In this document: piece after piece, positions 34,726 through 43,732 of the stretch
Layout: each line of letters begins with the position of its first letter
Numbering within the stretch: the first letter of the stretch is position 1
Source: Rudanella paleaurantiibacter
GTDB taxonomy: Bacteria > Bacteroidota > Bacteroidia > Cytophagales > Spirosomataceae
DNA length: 64,000 nucleotides
Reading direction: 5' to 3'
Assembly (NCBI RefSeq): GCF_009184635.1
Contig: NZ_WELI01000002.1
Coordinates: 897,788-961,787, forward strand
Notes under the pieces: generated by a model
Told to the model about the DNA's origin: nothing
The model's input: only the letters and a program-made list of their open reading frames with translations
The model's database searches: none
Position numbers and translations under genes: made by a program

Positions 34726-36371
34726 TATTTATGCACGAAGCTTACCGCCATAGCGCCCTCGCCTACGGCCGAAGCAACCCGATTCATGGCCCCCGCCCGC
34801 ACATCGCCAGCCGCAAAAATGCCGGGGCTACAGGTTTCGAGCGAATACGGCTCACGCGTTTGTTTCCAAACCGTCCGGTATTCAGCAAAGCGCCCAAGGT
34901 CACGGCCGGTGGCAATAAATCCTTTTTCGTCTTTCAGAATATCCAGCTCAATCCAGTCGGTGAGGGGTTTGGCCCCGATGAAGATAAACAGGGCGGCCGC
35001 CGGTACCGTCTGACGGTTTTGGGTCTGAATATTTTCCAGAATCAGGCATTCCAGTTTTTCATCGCCTACGCCCTCAACCACTTCCGTAAACGGCAAAACT
35101 GTGATGTTGGGTGTATTGTCAATCTGCTCGATGAGGTATTGTGACATGGTGTCGGTCAGGTCGGGCCGCCGAACGCAGATAAACACTTCAGAGGCCATCC
35201 GCGACAGGTACATGGCTCCCTGCCCAGCCGAGTTGCCCCCGCCCACCACATACACCGGCTGCCCTTTAAACGCGTAGGCTTCGGTGGTAGCGGCTCCGTA
35301 ATAAACCCCAGCTCCGCTAAACTTGTCGAGGCTTTCGTTTTCCAGCTTTCGGTACGATACGCCGGTACTCAGCAGTATCGACCGGGCCACTACCTCGCTC
35401 TCATCGGCCATGTGAATCCGCTTGTATTGCCCCTCCGACTTTATCGAGACCACCTCCTGCGGAGCCAGAAACTCCACCCCAAACCGTTGGGCTTGTGATA
35501 TGGCCCGTCGGGTGAGCTCGGCCCCGCTGAGTCCGTTCGGAAACCCCAGATAGTTTTCAATCCGCGAACTGGTACCCGCCTGTCCACCGGGCGCCCGCTT
35601 GTCGATCAGAATGGTTTTTAGCCCTTCCGAACCGCCGTACACAGCCGCAGCCAGCCCGGCGGGGCCTGCCCCGATAATGGCCAAATCGTATAACGCCCGC
35701 GACGCCTTCGGGTTGAGCCCAATTTTTTCGCCCAGTTCAACCAACGTGGGTCGTTTGAGAACGTGTTGCTCATCAACAAGCACCACGGGCAAATCGGCAG
35801 GCGTCAGGGCATGTACCTGAAGCAGTTTCTGGGCGTCGGGGTTAGTCTCCACATCGAGCCATTGGTACGGAAACAGGTTGCCCGCCAGAAAATCCTTTAG
35901 CTCATGCGACAACGGCGAAAACTGGTACCCAATCAGCCGGAGCCCTTCAAACGGAGGTCGGTAGTTGGAGCGCCAGTCGGTGAGCAATTCATCGAGAATT
36001 GGAAATAGTTTTTCTTCGGGTGGGTCCCAGGGCTTGGTAATGTAGTAATCGAGCTGAACCTCGTTGATAGCCCGGATAGCGGCTTCAGTATCAGAATAAG
36101 CCGTTATAAGCACCCGCCTGGCATTGGGAAATAGGGTCCGTGCCTGTTTCAGAAAATCAACACCTGCCATTTCGGGCATTCGCTGATCCGACAAAAATAA
36201 GGCCACCTCGTCGCCCTTACGCTGTAAACCCGGCAACGAGTCGAGAGCCTCCTGCGCCGACGTGGTTGCCATAATTCGGTACTGCTGCCGGTATTGCTGC
36301 CGCAGATCACGCCGAACGGCTTCGAGCACTTGCTCATCGTCGTCGATGGCCAAAATAATAGGGAGTCGCAT
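34710..36371 (-). CDS. Response regulator fused to a thioredoxin-reductase-like flavoprotein
   Basis: 553 residues. A receiver domain occupies ~1-120 (AIDDDEQVLEAV, phosphoacceptor Asp in LSDQRMPEM, VLITAYSDTEAAI, YYITKPWDPP). A glutaredoxin-like middle follows (~150-225), where the usual Cys pair is replaced (SPLSHELKDFL). The flavoprotein part has FAD motif GAGPAGLAAAVYGG and NADPH-type motif VVGGGNSAGQGAMYLS. Where thioredoxin reductase has its redox CxxC, this protein reads GVYYGAATTEAY. It therefore cannot reduce thioredoxin by the standard path; it may sense NAD(P)H or oxygen through its flavin. Its partner kinase is 81 bp upstream on the same strand. Confidence 0.88.
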   Translation of the reverse strand: MRLPIILAIDDDEQVLEAVRRDLRQQYRQQYRIMATTSAQEALDSLPGLQRKGDEVALFLSDQRMPEMAGVDFLKQARTLFPNARRVLITAYSDTEAAIRAINEVQLDYYITKPWDPPEEKLFPILDELLTDWRSNYRPPFEGLRLIGYQFSPLSHELKDFLAGNLFPYQWLDVETNPDAQKLLQVHALTPADLPVVLVDEQHVLKRPTLVELGEKIGLNPKASRALYDLAIIGAGPAGLAAAVYGGSEGLKTILIDKRAPGGQAGTSSRIENYLGFPNGLSGAELTRRAISQAQRFGVEFLAPQEVVSIKSEGQYKRIHMADESEVVARSILLSTGVSYRKLENESLDKFSGAGVYYGAATTEAYAFKGQPVYVVGGGNSAGQGAMYLSRMASEVFICVRRPDLTDTMSQYLIEQIDNTPNITVLPFTEVVEGVGDEKLECLILENIQTQNRQTVPAAALFIFIGAKPLTDWIELDILKDEKGFIATGRDLGRFAEYRTVWKQTREPYSLETCSPGIFAAGDVRAGAMNRVASAVGEGAMAVSFVHKYLAES

Positions 36372-36452
36372 AGAAACCTACAGAGTGAAAGCGTGAGAGA
36401 GCGAAAGGGTGTGAGCCGTGAAGAAGTCATCAGCTGGGCGGTCGTTCACTCT

Positions 36453-37847
36453 CTAAATTGGTAAACAAACAATAAACTCGGTTCGGCCCGGTTCCGACTC
36501 CACCCTGATGCTTCCCCGATGGTGCCGCACAATACCGCGTACAATATCGAGCCCCAGACCGCTGCCTTGCCCGATGGCTTTGGTAGTGAAAAAAGGGTCA
36601 AAAATTTTCGGTTGAATCTCGTCGGGAATGCCCGCGCCGGTGTCGGTGACGTGAGTGTACACAAAAGCGGAGCCATCGGCGCGGGTATCGAGTTCGGCGC
36701 TGATTTGCAGCTGCCCGCCCTCGGGCATGGCGTCAATGGCGTTGTCGATGAGGTTAGTCCAGACCTGATTCAGCTCGCCCGGCCAACCGCAGATCGTCGG
36801 CAAATCGTCGGGGATGGCGAGCGTAACGGCAATTTGCTTCGCTCTGAGCTTGTGATTGAGCAGCGTCAGTGTGTTCCCGATTCCCTCCTCCAGCCGGACT
36901 TCTTCGCGGCCCTCGCCCCGGTCCATGTGGGTGTACGACTTAATGCTTTTCACCAGCGTGGCAATCCGTCGGGAAGCCTCGCCGATGTTGCGCACCAGCT
37001 TTTCGGTTTCGAGCGTATTGACCACCCAACCAAGCACCGCCGACAGGCTTTCGGGCGGAATCTGACGGCCAATTTCGTCCAGATCGGTCGTGTTAAAGCC
37101 AAACTGAACAAGCGAGTCAATCAAATCACCGGCGTTGGTCACGTTGCGGTCGTCGAGCCAATCGGTCAGCTCGTCTTCCAGTGCATTGCGCTCCAGCATA
37201 GTCAGGGTAGGAGGTTTCTGCTGCAGCCGCTGGAATATAATCTGAACCACACTTTCAATCTGATCGGCAGGCAATTGAATAGCCATCAGTGATTTGAACC
37301 GCTCAGGGGTTGCCTTCATTTGCTCACTGAGTGTGTCGGCAGCACGCACCACGGCCGAAACCGGATTATTCAGTTCATGAGCCAATCCCGCCGACAGCCG
37401 GCCCAACGAAGCCATTTTCTCTTCCTGCTGAATCTGCCGGGTAAAGTCGCGCACACGGTCGGTCATTTGGCGCACCATCACCTCGGTCAGCTCGTAACAC
37501 TGTCCGGTCATAGCGCGCAGGTGGTCGCGGTGAAGATGCAGGGCCTCAGCCCCCGGATCGGCAATGACCGGGAAGGTTACCTGCCGTAACCGCGAGTAAG
37601 GGAGTACGCCCAAAATTCCGGGGGCGTCGTAAATAACCAGTTCGTCGGCCCCGCCATCGATCCAGATTCGCCCCTTCAGCACCACGGTCAGAAAATCCAC
37701 ATCGCCCCCAGCGGGCTGCAACGTGGTTTGTTCAGGGTACGCCCGAAACTCGGCCCGCTCGACAAACCACATTAACTGCTCATCGGGGACATCGGCAAAT
37801 TGAGGAAACTGGCGGAGGGTAGCCAACTGATTCATAGGGTTTTTCAT
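36453..37847 (-). CDS. Sensor histidine kinase with cyclic-nucleotide-binding-like domain
   Basis: 464 residues. The N-terminal ~130 residues look like a CAP/cNMP-binding beta-roll (FADVPDEQLMWFVERAEFRA, LTVVLKGRIWIDGG), after which comes a helix with the phosphoacceptor histidine in GLAHELNNPVSAVVRA. The ATP-binding domain has the N-box NLIDNAIDAM, DTGAGIPDE and GQGSGLGLDIV. No membrane segment, so it is cytoplasmic and probably reads a soluble signal or redox state. It is expressed just before the response regulator-flavoprotein fusion, its probable partner. Whether the domain binds a nucleotide is unclear. Confidence 0.9.
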   Translation of the reverse strand: MKNPMNQLATLRQFPQFADVPDEQLMWFVERAEFRAYPEQTTLQPAGGDVDFLTVVLKGRIWIDGGADELVIYDAPGILGVLPYSRLRQVTFPVIADPGAEALHLHRDHLRAMTGQCYELTEVMVRQMTDRVRDFTRQIQQEEKMASLGRLSAGLAHELNNPVSAVVRAADTLSEQMKATPERFKSLMAIQLPADQIESVVQIIFQRLQQKPPTLTMLERNALEDELTDWLDDRNVTNAGDLIDSLVQFGFNTTDLDEIGRQIPPESLSAVLGWVVNTLETEKLVRNIGEASRRIATLVKSIKSYTHMDRGEGREEVRLEEGIGNTLTLLNHKLRAKQIAVTLAIPDDLPTICGWPGELNQVWTNLIDNAIDAMPEGGQLQISAELDTRADGSAFVYTHVTDTGAGIPDEIQPKIFDPFFTTKAIGQGSGLGLDIVRGIVRHHRGSIRVESEPGRTEFIVCLPI

Positions 37848-37987
37848 AACGGGCGTACCTTATCATAACCGGAATAATACCGCCGTAGTTAGGGCCGTAC
37901 AATCGGCTTCCCGTTTCAGGTGCTTCGAAACGAGGAATAATCCGAGTAAAACCCTTCAAATCCTGCAAACAGAACCCCTGATTTTTA

Positions 37988-37995
37988 TACATTTG
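37988..37995 (+). promoter_or_regulatory. -7 box for the GMC-dehydrogenase operon
   Basis: TACATTTG matches TAnnTTTG, 47 bases before the ATG at 38043. It lies in the divergent gap to the histidine kinase gene, which otherwise shows no strong repeats. Confidence 0.5.
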
Positions 37996-38042
37996 TACTC
38001 CCCGAATCCGTTTATCAGCTAACGGTTAATATTTAACTAATC

Positions 38043-38672
38043 ATGAACAGAAGAGACGCCATTCTTCGTGTAGCCACCTTCGTCGGAGCCTCTATGTCGC
38101 TTCCGACAATGGCCGACACGCTCGAACGTTCGGCAAGCCTCCGTGCCAGCACGGGCAAACCCCTGCTTTTCTCAGCCGATCAGGACGCTATGGTCGCCGA
38201 ACTCGCCGAAACGATCATCCCGACCACCAAAACGCCGGGAGCCAAAGCAGCCAAGGTAAACGAGATCATCGACATTGTTCTGAAAGATTGCTACCGTGAA
38301 CCCGATCAGAAAGTGTTTATGGAAGGCCTGGCGCGTACGAACAAGTTAGCGCAGGATGCCTACGGGAAAGCATTTGTAAGTCTCGACTCGAACCAGCGGA
38401 TCGAAATCGTAAAGAAACTGGAGGCCGAAGCCAAAGAACTGAAAGCGCAGCAGGCCAAGGCCGTACAGGGTGGCAACAATCAGCAGGACGTTCAGATGCC
38501 GAAAGAGCAGCGCAAAGTGACGCCGTTCTTCACGATGCTGAAAGATTTGACCCTGATGGGTTATTTCACGTCGGAAATTGGCTGTACACAGGCGCTGGAA
38601 TACGTGCCGGTACCAGGCCGTTACGAAGGTTGCATTACGCTCAAACCCGGCCAGAAAGCCTGGGCAATTTAA
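38043..38672 (+). CDS. Gluconate 2-dehydrogenase subunit 3 family protein
   Basis: 209 residues. It opens with a twin-arginine-like signal (MNRRDAILRVATFVGASMSL), typical of the small subunit of membrane GMC dehydrogenases, which carries the large flavoprotein across by the Tat pathway. The body matches subunit 3 (FSADQDAMVAELAETIIPTT, then PGAKAAKVNEIIDIVLKDCY, FFTMLKDLTLMGYFTSEIGC). It acts in the periplasm as a non-catalytic chaperone and anchor. It forms an operon with the GMC oxidoreductase downstream, separated by a hairpin-bearing 103-bp gap. Confidence 0.9.
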   Translation: MNRRDAILRVATFVGASMSLPTMADTLERSASLRASTGKPLLFSADQDAMVAELAETIIPTTKTPGAKAAKVNEIIDIVLKDCYREPDQKVFMEGLARTNKLAQDAYGKAFVSLDSNQRIEIVKKLEAEAKELKAQQAKAVQGGNNQQDVQMPKEQRKVTPFFTMLKDLTLMGYFTSEIGCTQALEYVPVPGRYEGCITLKPGQKAWAI

Positions 38673-38673
38673 C

Positions 38674-38766
38674 AAGTTTTCAGTGTACAGTTTTCGGTTT
38701 ACAAGTGGTCTGCCAATAGCACTTTATCAAGAGAACTGAAAACAGTAAACCGAAAACTGAAAACTT
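38674..38766. repeat. Long hairpin between the GMC small and large subunit genes
   Basis: AAGTTTTCAG (38674-38683) pairs with CTGAAAACTT (38757-38766), and TTTTCGGTTTAC (38691-38702) pairs with GTAAACCGAAAA (38745-38756). A 7-base bulge interrupts the left arm. It is built of AGTTTTC/GTTTAC-type units as at 12116-12215, and again occupies the gap inside an operon. Confidence 0.65.
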
Positions 38767-38775
38767 CTCCCAACG

Positions 38776-40494
38776 ATGAACTTAAACATAGATGCAGTGA
38801 AAGATATGACCTACGACGCCATTGTGGTAGGTTCAGGTATCTCGGGCGGCTGGGCAGCGAAAGAGCTGACTCAGAAAGGTTTGAAAGTATTAATGCTGGA
38901 GCGTGGCCGCGACATTAAACACGTGGAGGGCTACAAAACAGCCACGAATAACCCCTGGGATTTTCCGCACCGGGGTCGGATTACGACGCAGGCAGCCGAA
39001 GAGTACTGGGCCAACATGCGTACGGGTTACACCGCCAATGAAGAGTGGCGTCACCACTTCGAAAACGATAAGGAGAACCCCTACATCGAGAAGCGGCCCA
39101 TGGACTGGATTCGGGGTTATCACGTGGGTGGACGGTCGCTTATGTGGGGTCGTCAGAGCTACCGCTGGAACGAAGAGGATTTCATGGCCAATGCTAAAGA
39201 AGGCGTAGGTGTCGATTGGCCGATTCGGTACAAGGACCTGGCTCCGTGGTATGATTATGTCGAGCGGTTCATTGGTGTTTCGGGCAATAAAGATGGCTTG
39301 TCGGTACTGCCCGACGGTCAGTTTTTGGCCCCGATGGAACTGAACTGCGTAGAGAAAGAAGTGAAAAAGCGGGTTGAGAAGGCGTTTGCCGGTCGTACCA
39401 TCACGATTGGCCGGACCGCTCACCTTACCTCACCTCAGGCGCATCATTACGCCCTAGGTCGGGCAGCCTGCCAGTACCGGAATCAGTGTATGCGCGGTTG
39501 CCCATACGGTGCGTATTTTAGTACGCAGGCGGCTACGCTTCCTGCAGCTGTAGCAACGGGCCGCTTAACGCTCCGCCCCGATTCAATCGTTTCGGAGGTA
39601 CTTTACGATGAGAAAAAGGGCCTGGCCACCGGCGTTCGAGTTATCGATCAGAACACCAAAGAAGTGCGTGAGTACTTCGCCCGGGTTATTTTCCTCAACG
39701 CATCGGCCTTTGCCAGCACCTCAATCCTGATGAACTCCAAGTCGAGCCGGTTCCCCAACGGAATGGGCAACGATTCGGATCAGCTGGGCCGCAACATCAT
39801 GGACCACCACCTCGCCGTTGGCGCTGCTGGTACGTTTGAGGGCATGGAAGACAAATACTACTACGGTCGTCGGGCCAATGGTGTGTATGTACCTCGCTAC
39901 CGCAACTGGGGCAACGACAAACGTGATTACCTGCGTGGCTTCGGCTATCAGGGCGGTGCCGGCCGGGCAGGATGGAACCGGGGCAACGGTACGGAAGGCT
40001 TCGGTGCTGAATTCAAAGAGTCACTGACTCAGCCGGGTCTGTGGTCGATGAGCCTCGGCGGTTTTGGCGAAGTACTGCCCGACCCGAACAACCGGATGAC
40101 GCTTTCGCCCGATCAGAAAGACAAGTGGGGCCTCCCCTTGATCGTATTCGATGCCGCCTACGGCGAAAACGAGCGCAAAATGCGTATCGACATGATGAAC
40201 GATGCCGCCGAAATGCTGGAGTCGGCCGGTCTGAAAAACATCACGCCTTACAACGATAACTCGAAACACCTCGGTATCGGTATCCACGAAATGGGTACCG
40301 CCCGTATGGGTCGTGACCCCAAAACGTCGGTCCTGAACGCACACAACCAGTTGCACTCGGTGAAGAACGTGTTCAACACCGATGGCGCGGCTATGACTTC
40401 AGCATCTTGTGTAAACCCATCGCTGACGTACATGGCCCTGACGGCCCGTGCGGCTGCCTTTGCGGTACAGGAGATGAAAAAGAAGTCGTTCTAA
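38776..40494 (+). CDS. GMC-family oxidoreductase (gluconate 2-dehydrogenase large subunit-like)
   Basis: 572 residues. FAD Rossmann motif IVVGSGISGGWAAKELTQKG and LMLERGRD at the N-terminus; substrate and flavin motifs such as GGRSLMWGRQSYRWNEEDFM, CMRGCPYGAYFST and the C-terminal HEMGTARMGRDPKTSVLNA, with the active-site region ending TSASCVNPSLTYMALTARAA. These enzymes oxidise sugar acids, sugars or alcohols in the periplasm. There is no signal of its own; export probably depends on the Tat-tagged subunit encoded just before it. A cytochrome partner is usual, and the following gene supplies a cytochrome c domain. Confidence 0.93.
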   Translation: MNLNIDAVKDMTYDAIVVGSGISGGWAAKELTQKGLKVLMLERGRDIKHVEGYKTATNNPWDFPHRGRITTQAAEEYWANMRTGYTANEEWRHHFENDKENPYIEKRPMDWIRGYHVGGRSLMWGRQSYRWNEEDFMANAKEGVGVDWPIRYKDLAPWYDYVERFIGVSGNKDGLSVLPDGQFLAPMELNCVEKEVKKRVEKAFAGRTITIGRTAHLTSPQAHHYALGRAACQYRNQCMRGCPYGAYFSTQAATLPAAVATGRLTLRPDSIVSEVLYDEKKGLATGVRVIDQNTKEVREYFARVIFLNASAFASTSILMNSKSSRFPNGMGNDSDQLGRNIMDHHLAVGAAGTFEGMEDKYYYGRRANGVYVPRYRNWGNDKRDYLRGFGYQGGAGRAGWNRGNGTEGFGAEFKESLTQPGLWSMSLGGFGEVLPDPNNRMTLSPDQKDKWGLPLIVFDAAYGENERKMRIDMMNDAAEMLESAGLKNITPYNDNSKHLGIGIHEMGTARMGRDPKTSVLNAHNQLHSVKNVFNTDGAAMTSASCVNPSLTYMALTARAAAFAVQEMKKKSF

Positions 40495-40515
40495 TAAAAT
40501 TGACTTACCCATTTC

Positions 40516-40549
40516 AAAGAGGAGAGATCAACCGATCTTTCCTCTTTTT
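40516..40549 (+). terminator. Terminator after the GMC oxidoreductase gene
   Basis: AAAGAGGAGAGATC (40516-40529) pairs with GATCTTTCCTCTTT (40534-40547) including one G-U, with a T-run at 40545-40549. The next gene starts 33 bases later, so it may need its own promoter or readthrough. Confidence 0.75.
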
Positions 40550-40582
40550 GTGTTTGGTAGCTTCTTAAACCGCTCCGGGCTA

Positions 40583-42703
40583 ATGAAATCTGTCTCTTCT
40601 CTGTTCGCCGTTGTTATCCTTTTTATTTCCCTGGTGGGTTTAACCTATCAGTCGGCCGACACCGATTGGCCTGAGTACCTCGGCGGCCCCGACCGAAATC
40701 ATTACTCGCCCCTAAACCAGATCAATACGGCTAATGTGAGCCAACTCACACAAGCCTGGGCGTACAGTGCCCCCGATAGCGGACAGATGCAGGTGAGCCC
40801 CATTGTGGTGAGGGGCGTTCTGTACGGCGTAACAGCCGCTGTGCAGGCCTTCGCGCTTGATGCAGCTACCGGGCGCGAACTGTGGCGTTTTGGCGACCCG
40901 CTCAAAGCCTGGCACAGCACAAGCCGGGGGGTTGCTTACTGGACCGACGGCAAAAGCGACGAGCGCATCCTGTACACGGTTGGGCCCTGGCTTTATGCCC
41001 TAGACGCCCGCACTGGCAAACCCATTACCGCCTTTGGTGAAGCCGGGCGGGTAAGCCTTCGGGCCGGTTTGGGTGCGCAAGCCGCCGAAAAATCAGTAAT
41101 CTCGAACACACCGGGCACCATTTTCGAAAACCTGATTGTGATGCCCATGCGGCTCTCGGAGGGGTCTGATGCCGCACCGGGCCATATTCAGGCGTTCGAC
41201 GTTCGGACGGGTAAACTGGCCTGGGTTTTTCACACGATTCCCCATCCAGGCGAATACGGCTACGAAACCTGGCCGAAAGATGCCTGGAAAAATACCGACG
41301 TGGGGGGAGCCAACAACTGGGCCGGTATGGCTATCGACCGCAAGCGTGGTATTCTGTTTGTACCGACCGGATCGGCAGCATTTGATTTTTACGGTGGTAA
41401 CCGGAAAGGCCAGAACCTATTTGCCAACTGCCTGCTGGCGCTTAACGCACGCACCGGCAAACGACTCTGGCACTACCAAATGGTGCATCACGACGTGTGG
41501 GATCGCGATTTTCCGGCTCCGCCAAACCTGGTTACCCTCCGGCAAACCGGCACCGATGGCCGCCCTCGTACCATTGATGCGGTAGCCCAGCCTACCAAGT
41601 CGGGGCATGTGCTGGTTTTTGACCGGGTAACGGGGAAACCCTTGTTTCCTATTCCAGAAGTTGCCGTTGAGCAAAGTGATTTACCCGGCGAGTCGACCTG
41701 GCCTACGCAGCCCCAACCCCTCAAGCCAGCTCCGTTTGCCCGACAAACCCTCACCGAAGCCGACCTGAATCCGTACACAACCGACCGAGACTCCTTACTA
41801 ACCGTATTCCGGCGGATCAAAAAAGGTTATATGGCACCACCCAGCAAACAAGGCACCCTTATTTTCCCTGGCTTCGACGGAGGAGCCGAGTGGGGTGGGG
41901 CCGCCGTTGACCCGGAGGGAATCATGTACGTCAATGCCAACGAAATGGCCTGGGTTCTCACCATGGTCGATGCGCCCAAACAGGATGCCTTAGCGCACCT
42001 TAGTACGGGCGCCCGCCTATATACACTTCAATGCGCCAGCTGCCACGGCCCCGAACGTAAGGGCAACCCTAAAAGCGGCTTTCCGTCGCTGGTTGATATT
42101 AACCAGCGACGCGACCGCGCCTACGTTACCCAGATTGTTAGTCAGGGCAAGGGTATGATGCCGGGCTTCACCACCCTGAAACCTGAAGAGAAACAGGCGT
42201 TGGTGGCCTTCCTGTTTGGCGACGAAAAGCAGGAAATGGCGGGTGTGGCCAAACCGAAAGGCGCTCAACCTCCGCAACTGCCCTACAAAACAACAGGCTA
42301 CAACAAGTTTCTGGATAGTAAAGGATACCCGGCTATTGCACCCCCGTGGGGTACGCTCAACGCCATAAATCTGAACACGGGCGAACTGGTCTGGAAGAAT
42401 ACATTGGGTGAATTTAAAGAGCTGACAGCCAAAGGCATACCGCCAACCGGAACCGAAAACTACGGGGGACCTGTAGTCACGGCGGGCGGGGTGCTGTTCA
42501 TTGCCGCCACCAAAGACGAGATGTTCCGGGCATATGACAAACAAACGGGGAAACTTCTCTGGGAAACCAAACTCCCGGCCGCGGGCTATGCCACGCCCTG
42601 CACCTACGCCGTTGGCGGAAAGCAGTACGTAGTCATTGCCTGCGGAGGGGGTAAACTGGGGACCAAAAAGGGAAATCAGTTTATTGCATTTGCGCTGCCC
42701 TAA
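40583..42703 (+). CDS. PQQ-dependent dehydrogenase with internal cytochrome c domain
   Basis: 706 residues from the ATG at 40583 (MKSVSSLFAVVILFISLVGL signal peptide); an upstream GTG is less likely. The eight-bladed PQQ propeller shows WPEYLGGPDRNHYSPLNQIN, AFALDAATGRELWRF, the segment WAGMAIDRKRGILFVPTGSA, then DVWDRDFPAPPNLV. A cytochrome c domain is inserted late: haem motif CASCHGP at ~483 and axial Met in GMMPGF near 524. The propeller then closes (INLNTGELVWKNTLGE, TKDEMFRAYDKQTGKLLWET). It oxidises an alcohol or sugar and passes electrons through its haem. It ends head to head with the quinone oxidoreductase gene, the stop codons overlapping. Confidence 0.92.
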   Translation: MKSVSSLFAVVILFISLVGLTYQSADTDWPEYLGGPDRNHYSPLNQINTANVSQLTQAWAYSAPDSGQMQVSPIVVRGVLYGVTAAVQAFALDAATGRELWRFGDPLKAWHSTSRGVAYWTDGKSDERILYTVGPWLYALDARTGKPITAFGEAGRVSLRAGLGAQAAEKSVISNTPGTIFENLIVMPMRLSEGSDAAPGHIQAFDVRTGKLAWVFHTIPHPGEYGYETWPKDAWKNTDVGGANNWAGMAIDRKRGILFVPTGSAAFDFYGGNRKGQNLFANCLLALNARTGKRLWHYQMVHHDVWDRDFPAPPNLVTLRQTGTDGRPRTIDAVAQPTKSGHVLVFDRVTGKPLFPIPEVAVEQSDLPGESTWPTQPQPLKPAPFARQTLTEADLNPYTTDRDSLLTVFRRIKKGYMAPPSKQGTLIFPGFDGGAEWGGAAVDPEGIMYVNANEMAWVLTMVDAPKQDALAHLSTGARLYTLQCASCHGPERKGNPKSGFPSLVDINQRRDRAYVTQIVSQGKGMMPGFTTLKPEEKQALVAFLFGDEKQEMAGVAKPKGAQPPQLPYKTTGYNKFLDSKGYPAIAPPWGTLNAINLNTGELVWKNTLGEFKELTAKGIPPTGTENYGGPVVTAGGVLFIAATKDEMFRAYDKQTGKLLWETKLPAAGYATPCTYAVGGKQYVVIACGGGKLGTKKGNQFIAFALP

Positions 42704-43689
42704 GGCACAATTAGCACCTTACCCATCACCCGTCGACCAAGCATCTCGTTGAGGGCATCGGCTGCCTTTTCGAGGGGGTAGGTGGCCTGAATGTGGGGTT
42801 TCAGTTCCCCGCTTTTCCAGAATCCCAGCAACTCAGTCACATTTTTGAAATTGTCTTTGGGCTGCCGCTCTGCAAAGGCTCCCCAAAACACGCCTACCAC
42901 CGAGCACCCTTTGAGCAACGGTAAGTTGAAGGGTAAACTGGGTATGGCTCCGGCGGCAAACCCAACTACCAGATAGCGCCCCTGCCAATTCATGGACCGT
43001 AAGGCGGGTTCGGCCAAATCGCCCCCGACGGGGTCGTACACCACGTCGACGCCTTTGCCACCCGTAATCTCCTTGATTCGCTCCCGAAGGTCTTCGGTTT
43101 TGTAATTGATCGTTTCGGATGCGCCATATTCCCGGCACAAAGCCAGTTTCTCATCAGTCGATGCGGCAGCAATCACCCGAGCCCCCATAATGTTGCCCAG
43201 CGCTACGGCCGCAAGCCCGACACCACCCGCAGCTCCCAATACCAACAGGGTTTCCGGTTCGTTGCCCCGGTCTGGTTGCAGGTTTGCCCGGTCTTTCAGG
43301 GCATGATACGAGGTTCCGTAGGTGTACATGAGCGAAGCCGCCGTTTGAAAATCCATCCCCTCCGGCATCGGAAACGTGCGGTACCCATCGGCCACTACGC
43401 CTTCGGCAAAGCCACCCCAGCCCGTCAGCGCAAACACCGAATCGCCGGGTTTCACGTGCGAAACGCCCTCGCCTACCTCCCGCACAATACCCGCTACCTC
43501 GCCCCCCGGCGAAAACGGAAAAGGTGGCTTAAACTGATACTTTCCCTCAATAATGAGTGTATCCGGGAAATTGACACCACAGGCTTTTACCTCGATCACA
43601 AGTTTCCCTTTCGGAGCCGATGGCCAGCTAATATCTTCAACAACAAGGCTTTCGGGTGGCCCGTACTGATGGCATAAAACAGCTTTCAT
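42700..43689 (-). CDS. NADPH:quinone oxidoreductase-like, medium-chain dehydrogenase superfamily
   Basis: 329 residues. The zinc-free quinone reductase type is shown by MKAVLCHQYGPPESLVVEDI, the nucleotide-binding LVLGAAGGVGLAAVALGNIM and VVYDPVGGDLAEPALRSM. Such enzymes reduce quinones or enoyl compounds with NADPH. It is divergent from an acyl-CoA dehydrogenase gene, and the two share an intergenic region with two operator palindromes, so it may act in the same fatty acid or CoA-thioester pathway. Its stop overlaps the stop of the PQQ dehydrogenase gene by the bases CTAA. Confidence 0.9.
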   Translation of the reverse strand: MKAVLCHQYGPPESLVVEDISWPSAPKGKLVIEVKACGVNFPDTLIIEGKYQFKPPFPFSPGGEVAGIVREVGEGVSHVKPGDSVFALTGWGGFAEGVVADGYRTFPMPEGMDFQTAASLMYTYGTSYHALKDRANLQPDRGNEPETLLVLGAAGGVGLAAVALGNIMGARVIAAASTDEKLALCREYGASETINYKTEDLRERIKEITGGKGVDVVYDPVGGDLAEPALRSMNWQGRYLVVGFAAGAIPSLPFNLPLLKGCSVVGVFWGAFAERQPKDNFKNVTELLGFWKSGELKPHIQATYPLEKAADALNEMLGRRVMGKVLIVP

Positions 43690-43732
43690 TTGTCTAAAAA
43701 TCTAATTTCATCACAATAAAATAATTTAACTG

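Noticed and set aside
36382..36452. AGAGTGAA / TTCACTCT inverted repeat between kinase and response regulator genes
   Set aside because: Only eight bases with a long loop; could be chance and has no T-run.
42700..42703. Overlapping stop codons of two convergent genes
   Set aside because: A compact but common arrangement; no sign of special function.
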